NCBI GenBank assembly: GCA_038043285.1
Contig: JBBTCJ010000007.1
Span: 22,955 to 86,954, forward strand
DNA length: 64,000 nucleotides
Reading direction: 5' to 3'
DNA from: JBBTCJ01 sp038043285
GTDB taxonomy: Bacteria > Planctomycetota > Phycisphaerae > UBA1845
The position numbers were made by a program, and so were the translations under genes. The notes beneath the pieces are model-generated. The model was not told where the DNA came from. It was given only the letters and a program-made list of their open reading frames with translations, and searched no databases. Shown here one piece after another: positions 16,222 to 24,179 of this stretch (positions are counted from its first letter, which is position 1; every line of letters starts with the position of its first letter).

Positions 16222-18471
16222 CTACATGGCCGAGGTACGCATTTCCATCGGTTGTTTCAACAACCACAGACTGAACACGCTGAAACAGATCATCGCGCCG
16301 AGCATGGGCAATTGACTGCGAAACGCGGCCCGCGCGTCGCCGAACAAGCGCAGCGAAGTCCGCTGCGCGATCCAGAGGCTGTACACGTGGCCGACCAGGA
16401 CCAGGAATACCTGTATGATCCAGAGTTTGTCGAGCGAAATCATCGGCGGGATCACCCAGCCGGCGGTCCCCAGGACGTTCCATCCCCATCCAAGCGGGTC
16501 GGAGAGGATCGCCAGCGCCTTGGGGCCTTCCATCAGCAGGTGCTCGGAGTTGTGCGCGATGTGATAGAAGAGCGCTATGGGAAGCAGGGCGTAGGCGTAG
16601 CGAATGAAATAGTCCCGGTAGCGCAACGTCTGCCTCGCCCGCCCCCGACCGAGGCACACGGACAGGGCCACCAGCGCCGCATACGCAGCCACCGGGGCCA
16701 GCATGAGGATACCCATGCCCGCGGAGAAGCCAAGAATTCTTCCCACGCCGCCGGCCGTTCGTATGGCGTCGATCATCTGCTGCCAGACCGGGGTCATGGT
16801 CAAGCCGTGGAAGCCGGTGATGGCAAGCATGAGCAAGGCCAGATAAGCCTCGTCGGTTCGCGGTTTGCCGTCGACGACGAGGTCCGCGCCCCAGGGACGA
16901 AGATTGACGGACAGGTTGTGCTCGGGACAGGCCTGCACGCATTCCATGCACTGAATGCAATAGGTGTTGGTCGCCAGCTTCCCGGGATACAGGAACGTCG
17001 GGCAACCGTAGGCCGTCTCGCTTCCGGTGACGCACTCCTTGCCGCGGCACGCAGTGCAGGTCCGCGGGTTGCGCGGGCGCACCTCGACGCTTGCGAAAAG
17101 GGCGTAGAGGCCGCTGACGCGACCGACCAGACATCCGTACCTGCAAAAGCTCTTGCGATCAAAGAGCAGGGCCGCCCCGACGGCCATCAGCAGCATGGCG
17201 ATCGCCAGGTAGGCGGTCACGCGCGGACGCATGGTCACGCCGAAACCGAGCTCGATCCAGGTCAATCCGACGAACAGAATGGTGGCGATGGAAATGTTGC
17301 GGATGACCTTCGGCCATTTCCACCCCAGGCTCAGTCCGTCGTCGATTTTGCGCCAAAGCGACAGCTTCTCACTCCACTCTGCAAGGGCGTCCCAAGGACA
17401 GACATAGCACCATGCTTTTCCCGCGAAAAGGATGAGAACAATGAGCAATCCCCACCAGATGGTCCAGGTGAGGATGGGGGCAATGTTTTGCGCCGGGTTC
17501 TGATTTCCCCACAAGCCGGCGGCCACGATCAGGACGAAAAACACGACCGTGATCATCCGCAGAATGAACCGGAACGGGCGCGACCGAAACGCCGCCGCAA
17601 TCCAGGCGACTTTCATCAGGTCCATGCGATCCGCGGTTCCCGCGGCCGTCGCGACCACACGCGGGGTCGATACGGCGTGCAGCACCGGAAGGGTCAACGC
17701 CCCCGATGCGTGCCGTTGCATGACCTCACCGCCCAGCAAGCGCTCGCCTTCGCCGGAGATGGCGTCGCGGTTGAATCGCGGGAAGGTTGGTCGGTGACCT
17801 GTGGAATCCACGGTTGGGCTGCCGGCGTAGCGGCTGATCCATTCGAAGACGCCAAAGCTCACGAGCAGGACCAGCGCGATCGAGGCATAGTACAGCCACG
17901 ATGGGATACCCCACATGGAGTGCATGAAAAACGCGGCGGGATCCTGCTTGAATTGCGTTCGATGCTCTTCACTGCAAAGGTGGTAGGTTCGCTCAAGGTA
18001 CGTCGCGGGGAAGGATCGCGGATCCGTCAGCCGCTGCCGGCATACCAGGCACCGCGCGTGCAGGAAATGTTCCGGATCGGCGTCGAATCGTTGCTTGCAC
18101 TTCTCGGCGCAGAACTGGTAGATCTGCCCATTGTGGACCGACTGAATGCCCCAGGCCGCGTTGACCTCCATCTGACAAACGACGTCGACGATCCGTTCGC
18201 CTGAAGATGTTGCCGCCGCGGATGGACCCCGCTCGCCGGCGAGGAACCTTCGCCGGCAGCCAGGATTGCAGAAATAGACCGTCCTTCCGTCAATGTCAGC
18301 GGCCAGCGCGTCCCCGGGATCGACCGCCATGCCGCACGGCGCACAGATGGCCTTGGCGGCGGCGGGCACGGTCGTTATGGCCGGTCGGCGCCACGCCACG
18401 TTCGAGGCGGCCACGACGGCGACGACGCCGGCCAGCACTAAGTATGGGAAGAACAGCATGAACCGCTTCAT
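16222..18471 (-). CDS. triple-YHS/TRASH domain fused to NapH/NosR-like polyferredoxin
   Basis: A 749-residue membrane protein of unusual make-up. After an N-terminal helix come three metal-binding modules in tandem (about residues 35-180): CAPCGMAVDPGD with FCNPGC; VCQMEVN with FCAEKC; and CLVCRQRL with LCSEEH. A transmembrane region follows, then NapH/NosR-type membrane polyferredoxin motifs CYVCPWDALAEW and CRYGCLVGRVSG, a CTACRGKEC cluster and CIQCMECVQACPE, and several more helices. NosR-family proteins pass electrons from quinol to periplasmic reductases. YHS/TRASH domains bind metals such as copper. The ATG at 18471 has GGGAGGGGC just upstream and was preferred over the GTG/ATG-less extension at 18492. 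It lies 23 bp after the previous gene. Confidence 0.85.
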   Translation of the reverse strand: MKRFMLFFPYLVLAGVVAVVAASNVAWRRPAITTVPAAAKAICAPCGMAVDPGDALAADIDGRTVYFCNPGCRRRFLAGERGPSAAATSSGERIVDVVCQMEVNAAWGIQSVHNGQIYQFCAEKCKQRFDADPEHFLHARCLVCRQRLTDPRSFPATYLERTYHLCSEEHRTQFKQDPAAFFMHSMWGIPSWLYYASIALVLLVSFGVFEWISRYAGSPTVDSTGHRPTFPRFNRDAISGEGERLLGGEVMQRHASGALTLPVLHAVSTPRVVATAAGTADRMDLMKVAWIAAAFRSRPFRFILRMITVVFFVLIVAAGLWGNQNPAQNIAPILTWTIWWGLLIVLILFAGKAWCYVCPWDALAEWSEKLSLWRKIDDGLSLGWKWPKVIRNISIATILFVGLTWIELGFGVTMRPRVTAYLAIAMLLMAVGAALLFDRKSFCRYGCLVGRVSGLYALFASVEVRPRNPRTCTACRGKECVTGSETAYGCPTFLYPGKLATNTYCIQCMECVQACPEHNLSVNLRPWGADLVVDGKPRTDEAYLALLMLAITGFHGLTMTPVWQQMIDAIRTAGGVGRILGFSAGMGILMLAPVAAYAALVALSVCLGRGRARQTLRYRDYFIRYAYALLPIALFYHIAHNSEHLLMEGPKALAILSDPLGWGWNVLGTAGWVIPPMISLDKLWIIQVFLVLVGHVYSLWIAQRTSLRLFGDARAAFRSQLPMLGAMICFSVFSLWLLKQPMEMRTSAM

Positions 18472-18494
18472 GTATGCCCCTCCCGTAGGCATCG

Positions 18495-20039
18495 TTACAC
18501 TGCCGGTTGCAAGGTACGGGTCGGCGACGTCGTAGAGCGTTCCCTGGCGCGACGGCGCTTCCGTTGAGCCGCTCGTACCGCAATCGCCGCCACCACCACC
18601 GCCGCGGCGGCTGCGACCACCAGTGACCCGGCGGCGCTGGGCTGACCCGCGATCATGACAAAGGGGATCACCTCGATCCGGCCCTCCACCGGCATCGACA
18701 GCTCGACCACGTACTCGCCGTCGGTCGGAAAGGCCACGTGTAGCTTGTACTGATTCTCCACCGCGGTGCGTTCGCTCGGCGGTATGACCAGCACGTTCTC
18801 CCCGAAGGTGCTGGTCTGAAGTATGCGAACGGAGATCGGCTGGGAGTAAACTTGCCTCGTTTCGCGGTCCTTGATGTACAGCGCCAGGTTGGCGGTCTCG
18901 CCGGGGACGGGAACGCCCGGAAAGGACGTCAAGAGCACGTCATACGGTCCGGTCGCGGCGGGATACTCCAGCGTCGGTCGCTGGGGATAATTCTCCTTAT
19001 ACGAATAGTGCGGCAACCCGAGAATATGATGTGCCCGGGCGGAATCGACCCCAAGCAGCAGGGCAGCCGCAACGCCGATGGCGGCGACCTTGGCGCGTCC
19101 GGCGCCAAGCCGCGTGGATTTTTGTCCGGGACGCGGCGAGGGAAGACCAATGGTGTAATACAGTGCCTGGGTTGGGCAATGACGTATGCAGACGCCACAA
19201 TTATCACATTCAATGGACGATGACTGAGTGATGGGGTTGATGCCCTCCTCACAGACGGGGATGCAATCCCTGCAGCCGGTGCAGAGGTCGGCCCTGAGCC
19301 TGACGCGAACCGGACGAAGCCAGCCGAGCAGCCCGTACAAAGCCCCGCCCGGACACATGGTCCGGCACCACCAGCGCGGGGACACCAGCAACTCGAACGC
19401 CGCCATCAGTCCCAGCAACGCCAACATGCCGCTCAGGGTGGTGCCGAAGATCCACGCGTGTGCCGCCCGACTGATGACCGCCGGAGGATAGACGAGGGCG
19501 AAGAGCGGTCCGGAGGCGACGGCCGCAACCACCGCGCCGATGAGCAGAACAACGTACTTGTTGCGATGGGCGAAGCGCAATTCACCCGGTGGAATCTCCG
19601 CGAAGCGCAACAGCGCCCGCAGCTTGCCGCCGATCTCAAAGAGCAGATACCCTGGGCAAATCCAACTGCAGAAGACCTTTCCCAACAACAGCGCCAAGGC
19701 GACGGGAATAGCAATGGAAACCCAAAGCGGCCCATAGACGCTCTTTGAGGCCGCGGTCATTTCCAGAGCCGCCAGCGGGTCCGTCCAATTCACCCCGCCG
19801 ACGCGCATCGACCACAACGTTCCCTTGTTGGAGTCGAGGAAGGTCTGCGGGTCATCCAGACCGTCAACGTAGGGATGAATACCCTGGGCAAGCGTCGCAC
19901 TGCACTGACCGGACATCAGTACCGGATCCTCGACAATACGTGCGGTTCGATAGTGGGCGTAAAGGCTCAGCATCGGCAGCGCGAACACCAGCAGCAACGT
20001 CAGCACCTGAACGCTTCGTCGAAGGAGCTGGAGGATCAT
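18495..20039 (-). CDS. NapH-like membrane polyferredoxin with C-terminal periplasmic domain
   Basis: A 514-residue protein. Its first ~330 residues are a NapH-type quinol dehydrogenase: several helices, the CSWICPGYLLFE and CRTMCPGGALYG membrane cysteine motifs, and two clusters CTGCRDCIPVCE and CDNCGVCIRHCP. It then has an additional hydrophobic segment (VAAIGVAAALLLGVDSARA) resembling an internal signal sequence, followed by a beta-rich domain of about 150 residues starting with a His motif (HHILGLPHYSY) and a final transmembrane helix. The extra domain resembles YtkA/FixH-type exported domains. The ATG overlaps the stop of the preceding gene by 4 bp (ATGA), so the genes are translationally coupled. 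Confidence 0.85.
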   Translation of the reverse strand: MILQLLRRSVQVLTLLLVFALPMLSLYAHYRTARIVEDPVLMSGQCSATLAQGIHPYVDGLDDPQTFLDSNKGTLWSMRVGGVNWTDPLAALEMTAASKSVYGPLWVSIAIPVALALLLGKVFCSWICPGYLLFEIGGKLRALLRFAEIPPGELRFAHRNKYVVLLIGAVVAAVASGPLFALVYPPAVISRAAHAWIFGTTLSGMLALLGLMAAFELLVSPRWWCRTMCPGGALYGLLGWLRPVRVRLRADLCTGCRDCIPVCEEGINPITQSSSIECDNCGVCIRHCPTQALYYTIGLPSPRPGQKSTRLGAGRAKVAAIGVAAALLLGVDSARAHHILGLPHYSYKENYPQRPTLEYPAATGPYDVLLTSFPGVPVPGETANLALYIKDRETRQVYSQPISVRILQTSTFGENVLVIPPSERTAVENQYKLHVAFPTDGEYVVELSMPVEGRIEVIPFVMIAGQPSAAGSLVVAAAAAVVVAAIAVRAAQRKRRRARERSTTSPTRTLQPAV

Positions 20040-20764
20040 GCGGCACTCTCCAGAGGATACACGGGGCGGCGCGTTCGCACGACGCGGATGGCCGGTTCGC
20101 CGCGGACCATGGTGCGGCAGATTTCCTCGCACATGCCGCAGCCCACGCACGCTTCCAGGTGTACGATGGGGGCGAGGAATTGCCCCGGCTCCAGGGTGAT
20201 CGCGCGGCCGCGCAACGGGCAGAAGGTGTAGCACTCTCCGCAAGGCCCGCGCCGCTCCGCCTCTGCCTCGACCTCCGTCGGATGACGGCCCAGTTGGGTG
20301 AGCAATTCCTGCCGCGAGCGCAAATCCCGGGCCTTGAACGAAAGACACAAGTCTTCACTCAGTTCGACCTTGCCCATATCCACCGCGGTCATGTCGCCGA
20401 AGGGAAGGATCGCCCCGGTGGGACAAGCCGGGCCGCACTTATTGCAAAGCGTACAGCCCGCCTTCGCGGGGTCTACATATGGGGTGTGAAAATACGCACC
20501 GTCCCGCTCGGTGTAGAACTGGATGGCGCCCGGTTCGCAGGCGTCCTGGCAGCGATAGCAGCGAATGCACGCGGCGAAAAACTCCGCTTCGGGCAGCGAT
20601 CCGGGCGGGCGGAGAATCCCTGCGGCCTTCGCGTACGGTCGCTTCACCGCGGGGTATTGCACCCACCGTCCGCGCGAAAGCCAATGGGCAATGCCGCCGA
20701 CGACGAGCATGGCCAGGGTTGTGGCCATCGTGCCGACGACTTCGCGCCGGGTGGTCGCGGTCAT
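20036..20764 (-). CDS. NapG-like 4Fe-4S ferredoxin (first copy from the 3' side)
   Basis: A 242-residue protein with an N-terminal twin-arginine-like helix (TTRREVVGTMATTLAMLVVGG) and four cysteine clusters: CIRCYRCQDACEPGAI, CTLCNKCGPACPTGAI, CGECYTFCPLRG and CVGCGMCEEICR. That matches NapG/MauM proteins, which pass electrons from NapH to periplasmic nitrate reductase. It overlaps both neighbours by 4 bp. In standard nap operons NapG and NapH form a pair; here it is adjacent to the NapH-like gene. Confidence 0.85.
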   Translation of the reverse strand: MTATTRREVVGTMATTLAMLVVGGIAHWLSRGRWVQYPAVKRPYAKAAGILRPPGSLPEAEFFAACIRCYRCQDACEPGAIQFYTERDGAYFHTPYVDPAKAGCTLCNKCGPACPTGAILPFGDMTAVDMGKVELSEDLCLSFKARDLRSRQELLTQLGRHPTEVEAEAERRGPCGECYTFCPLRGRAITLEPGQFLAPIVHLEACVGCGMCEEICRTMVRGEPAIRVVRTRRPVYPLESAA

Positions 20765-21375
20765 GCGTGCCTCGCTTTCACCCGGACAGCATGGGGGTAG
20801 CGAATGCAGGCCCTTTCACATAAACCGCAGCCGACGCAGGCATCGGGATTGACGCGGGGGCGCTCGTAGAGGCCGATGAGCATCGCTTCACCCGCGAACG
20901 GGCAAGCGCGGTAGCAGGCCCCGCACGTCCAGTTGTTGTAGGAATAGCACAGGTCGAAGTCCAGTTCGGCGATTCCAATCGCCACCTTGGCCTTGATGTC
21001 GTCACGATCCTTGCGCACCAGTTGCAGCGCGCCCGAGGGGCAAACGGAGGTGCAGCGGAGGAAGTCGCCGTCTGCGCCCATGCACAACATGCAGGCCGCC
21101 CGCCGGGGCTGCATGGTCGGAGTGCCCGCGACGTTTCCGCCGACGGACGTGGGGATGGATTCGAGGGCGTGATTGGGGCAGGCATCGACGCAGCGCATGC
21201 AGCGAATGCACGTGGCGGCGAACTGCTCCTCCGTCAGCGCCCCGGGCGGACGAAGGATCGGGTGGGCGAGCAGCGGCTGATTCTCCATCATGCCGGAGAA
21301 ATAGGCCGCCCCGCCGATGGTCAACGTGACCGCGGCGCCTTGTTTGAGAAACTCGCGACGCCCGACGGCTGCCAT
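20761..21375 (-). CDS. NapG-like 4Fe-4S ferredoxin (second copy)
   Basis: A 204-residue paralogue of the next gene, with an RREFLKQGAAVTLTIGG twin-arginine-type N-terminus and clusters CIRCMRCVDACPNHAL, CMLCMGADGDFLRCTSVCP, CGACYRACP and CVGCGLCERACIR. It directly follows napA (2 bp gap). Two NapG-like proteins in tandem are unusual; one may serve maturation while the other carries electrons, but this is inference. Confidence 0.85.
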   Translation of the reverse strand: MAAVGRREFLKQGAAVTLTIGGAAYFSGMMENQPLLAHPILRPPGALTEEQFAATCIRCMRCVDACPNHALESIPTSVGGNVAGTPTMQPRRAACMLCMGADGDFLRCTSVCPSGALQLVRKDRDDIKAKVAIGIAELDFDLCYSYNNWTCGACYRACPFAGEAMLIGLYERPRVNPDACVGCGLCERACIRYPHAVRVKARHA

Positions 21376-21377
21376 GC

Positions 21378-24179
21378 TCAGATGACCTCGATCCGGGCCG
21401 CAAGCTTTTTATAATCGCACTGCCCGCTGACCGGATCCCACGCCCGATGGCTGACGGAATTGACCAGCCAGCGGTTCTTCTTCGGGTCGGCGCTATCCGC
21501 CACCGACAGGTTCCACGGACTGAACATCAACCCCGGAGGAACTTCGGAGCGTGCCGGGCGAATCATGCTCTTTTGACCGATCGACGCCCGGGCTTCATAC
21601 GACCCGCGCCGCGTGACCAGTCGCAGACGCATTCCGTCCTTGATGCCGAATCGCTTGGCGTCGTCGGCGTTGATTTCGACGTATTGTTCCGGGACGAGCT
21701 TCTGCGTCGTGGCTCCGCGAATGGTCTTGGCGCTATGGAAATGTTCATACACCACGCCCAGCCCCAACCAGAACGGATACACGTTCTGCGTTTTGTGGTC
21801 TTCCAGGGTCAGTTTCACGTCGCCGTAGGCGTCGAGGTGTGGAAGCTCCGGCGGGAGCCCGGCGTTGCGGGCTTCGACGAGAATCTTCGGCTGCCCCGCC
21901 AGCGGCCCCTCCGTGTGCATGTCGTCAATGAAGAACGGTCCCTCGCCGGGGGCGCGTTTGTCGCCGTAGGCCATCAACTTGTCGGTAATCTCCTTGATCC
22001 TGGTGTAATCCTGCTCGCAGAGCTTGAACTTGGCTTTCCCGTCGGGGTGGCGGAACGCTCCATAGGGTTTGCCCGCCCAGCCCTCCTGGCCGAGATAGCG
22101 CCTCGGCGTTCCGCCAGCCTTGGCGATCTCGTAACTGGGCGCGGGCCATTGAATCCCACGAAGGCTTCGCAACTGATCGTAGGGAGTGACGCCGTCCTTC
22201 TCTTCGACCTCCAACAAGCCGGAGAAATCGGCGTCCGATCCCTTGCCGGCAGCGATGATGTCGCGGAATACCTCCTGCGGATCGTAGGCCATCAGTCCAT
22301 TGCCCATCTTGATCTTTTTCTGATAGGGGAGAATCTTTTCCCCATCCATGCCGAGCTTCTTGGCGAGTACCTTGCATTTGTCGATGGCCATGTCCATGTC
22401 CGGTCGGCAGTTCGGCGGCGGATTGACCGTCCCGTCGCAAATATAGAGCCGCCGCTCGGATTGGATATACGTTCCGCCGGTCCATTCACCCCAGGTGGCT
22501 GCCGGGAAAATCACGTCGGCGTAGAGGTTGTTGGGCGCGTGACGGTAGATGTCTTGCACCACGACGAACATCTTGGTCAGTGCCGGGCGCACCAGCGTGT
22601 CCAAGTCGGGCATGTGGACGTGCGTGGTGTACATCCAGAACATGGCGTCCAGCCCGCCCTTCAGCGCCCGTTCCATCATTCCCAACACCATGCCGGGATT
22701 GGGGAGAACTGAGGTTTGCTGCAAGCGCTCGCGCGGAACGCGCCAGGCGTCGGCGATGTGGTCGCGCCAGGCGTCGTTGGTCAACGGTTGATTGAAGGGC
22801 AGTCGCCCGGTCAGACCGCCCATGAGGCGTTCGCTCATGGCGTTGGGCTGCCCGGTCTGCGAATGGCTCCCACAACCCGGACGACCGATGTTGCCGGTCA
22901 GCAGGTGCAGGTTGATGATGCTGATGGTGTTGTGCTGACCGTGAAGCATCTGGTTGTACCCGATGCCCCAGAAGGTCAGCACGCCGCCGCGACCGCGCTC
23001 GCGTCCGCGGATGGACGCCTCGGCCCACGCCTTGGCGACGTTCTCCAGGGTCTCCACGGTCACCCGTCCGCAGTCGAGGAGTTTCAACCGCTCGATCACC
23101 TGCTCCGGCGCATATCGTTGCAGTACGCCCTCCTTGTATTCCTTCCACCCGACGGTGTTCTGCTCCAGCCATTCCTCCGGCATGCACGCCTGCGGGTAAC
23201 GCTTCATCAGGAGGTGCGCAATGGCGTTGAGGTAGCTGATGTCCCCGTTGAGCGTCGGAATGTGGTAGCTGTTGCGCGGGTTGATGTCTTCCAGCCCGAT
23301 AACCGTGCCGGTTCGCCGCGGATCCGCCACCGAGGTCGGAATGTCGTGTTTGGCCTTGTGATCGGCCACCCGCCAGAACAGGATGGGATGCGCCTCGCGA
23401 GCGTTGTGACCCCAGAAGGTGATGAAATCCGCCTCCTCAATGTCCTCGTAACTGGTCGGCGGGGCGTCGGATCCGTAGGAATGGAAGTAGCCGGTCGCGG
23501 CGGAGGTCATGCACATCCGGGCGTTGGCCTCGATCGAGTTGCTGCCGATGATCCCTTTCATCAGCAGGTTTTCGATCCATTGGGCCTCCATGGTGAGTTG
23601 ACCCGACCCATTGAGTCCGATGGCATTAGGCCCCTTGGCCTTGATGATCTCGGCAATGCGTTCGGCCACGAGTTCCTCCGCCTCCTCGTAGGGCGCCTCG
23701 CGATAGACCTCGTCGTCAAAGCGTCCCTTGGTCGCGGAGACGTGCCCCTTGAGCGGATCGCTCGGGTCGCGGCGGATCAGCACCTTGGTGAGTCGATCGC
23801 GGTAGATCGGCTCGTGGGCGTTGAGACCCTTGATGCACTGAATGCCGCGGTTGGTCGGATGCTTCTTGTCGGGAACCATGCCCACGACCTTGCCGCCCTC
23901 GGTCTTGATGAGCGTTCCGCAACCTACGCCGCAATAGGGACAGGCGGCCTGGAGAAGCTTCACCTCGGGTGAGAGCTTCTCGTCCCCGCCCGGCGCATTC
24001 TGCGCCTGCACGAACTCTTCCGGGAGCATCGAGGTCGCCGCCACGGCGACGCCGGTGCCGGCGGCCATCTTCATGAACGCGCGCCGATCGAACGGCGCGG
24101 AGTGTTTCACCGTCCGGTGGTAGGTGCACGCGGTAGGTGCCGGCGGAAGGTTGACGACGTTCAGTTTTCGGTCACTCAT
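21378..24179 (-). CDS. napA: NapA-type molybdopterin nitrate reductase catalytic subunit
   Basis: A 933-residue Mo-bis-MGD enzyme. Its N-terminus has an extended leader before a twin-arginine signal (DRRAFMKMAAGTGVAVAATSM), implying folded export. A [4Fe-4S] site is formed by C80, C83, C87 and C115 (CPYCGVGC, then IQCIKG). The likely molybdenum ligand is C223 in EANARMCMTSAATG, matching NapA/NasA rather than formate dehydrogenase. Conserved cofactor-binding segments (for example ADFITFWGHNAREAHP and GNIGRPGCGSHSQTGQPNAM) follow, with a C-terminal dinucleotide-binding domain. The ATG at 24179 overlaps the upstream stop by 8 bp and has GGAG near. No napD, napB or napC is seen. Nitrate is the likely substrate, but related oxyanions cannot be excluded. 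Confidence 0.88.
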   Translation of the reverse strand: MSDRKLNVVNLPPAPTACTYHRTVKHSAPFDRRAFMKMAAGTGVAVAATSMLPEEFVQAQNAPGGDEKLSPEVKLLQAACPYCGVGCGTLIKTEGGKVVGMVPDKKHPTNRGIQCIKGLNAHEPIYRDRLTKVLIRRDPSDPLKGHVSATKGRFDDEVYREAPYEEAEELVAERIAEIIKAKGPNAIGLNGSGQLTMEAQWIENLLMKGIIGSNSIEANARMCMTSAATGYFHSYGSDAPPTSYEDIEEADFITFWGHNAREAHPILFWRVADHKAKHDIPTSVADPRRTGTVIGLEDINPRNSYHIPTLNGDISYLNAIAHLLMKRYPQACMPEEWLEQNTVGWKEYKEGVLQRYAPEQVIERLKLLDCGRVTVETLENVAKAWAEASIRGRERGRGGVLTFWGIGYNQMLHGQHNTISIINLHLLTGNIGRPGCGSHSQTGQPNAMSERLMGGLTGRLPFNQPLTNDAWRDHIADAWRVPRERLQQTSVLPNPGMVLGMMERALKGGLDAMFWMYTTHVHMPDLDTLVRPALTKMFVVVQDIYRHAPNNLYADVIFPAATWGEWTGGTYIQSERRLYICDGTVNPPPNCRPDMDMAIDKCKVLAKKLGMDGEKILPYQKKIKMGNGLMAYDPQEVFRDIIAAGKGSDADFSGLLEVEEKDGVTPYDQLRSLRGIQWPAPSYEIAKAGGTPRRYLGQEGWAGKPYGAFRHPDGKAKFKLCEQDYTRIKEITDKLMAYGDKRAPGEGPFFIDDMHTEGPLAGQPKILVEARNAGLPPELPHLDAYGDVKLTLEDHKTQNVYPFWLGLGVVYEHFHSAKTIRGATTQKLVPEQYVEINADDAKRFGIKDGMRLRLVTRRGSYEARASIGQKSMIRPARSEVPPGLMFSPWNLSVADSADPKKNRWLVNSVSHRAWDPVSGQCDYKKLAARIEVI

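Noticed and set aside
16252..18204. 650-codon open frame on the plus strand
   Set aside because: It is the exact antisense of the YHS-polyferredoxin gene, with no recognisable motif and a composition typical of GC-rich antisense frames.
22716..23972. 418-codon frame opposite napA
   Set aside because: Antisense shadow of napA; long opposing frames are expected in GC-rich genes.
21378..24179. formate dehydrogenase assignment
   Set aside because: The Mo ligand region EANARMCM fits NapA/NasA, no selenocysteine codon is evident and the surrounding genes are nap-like.
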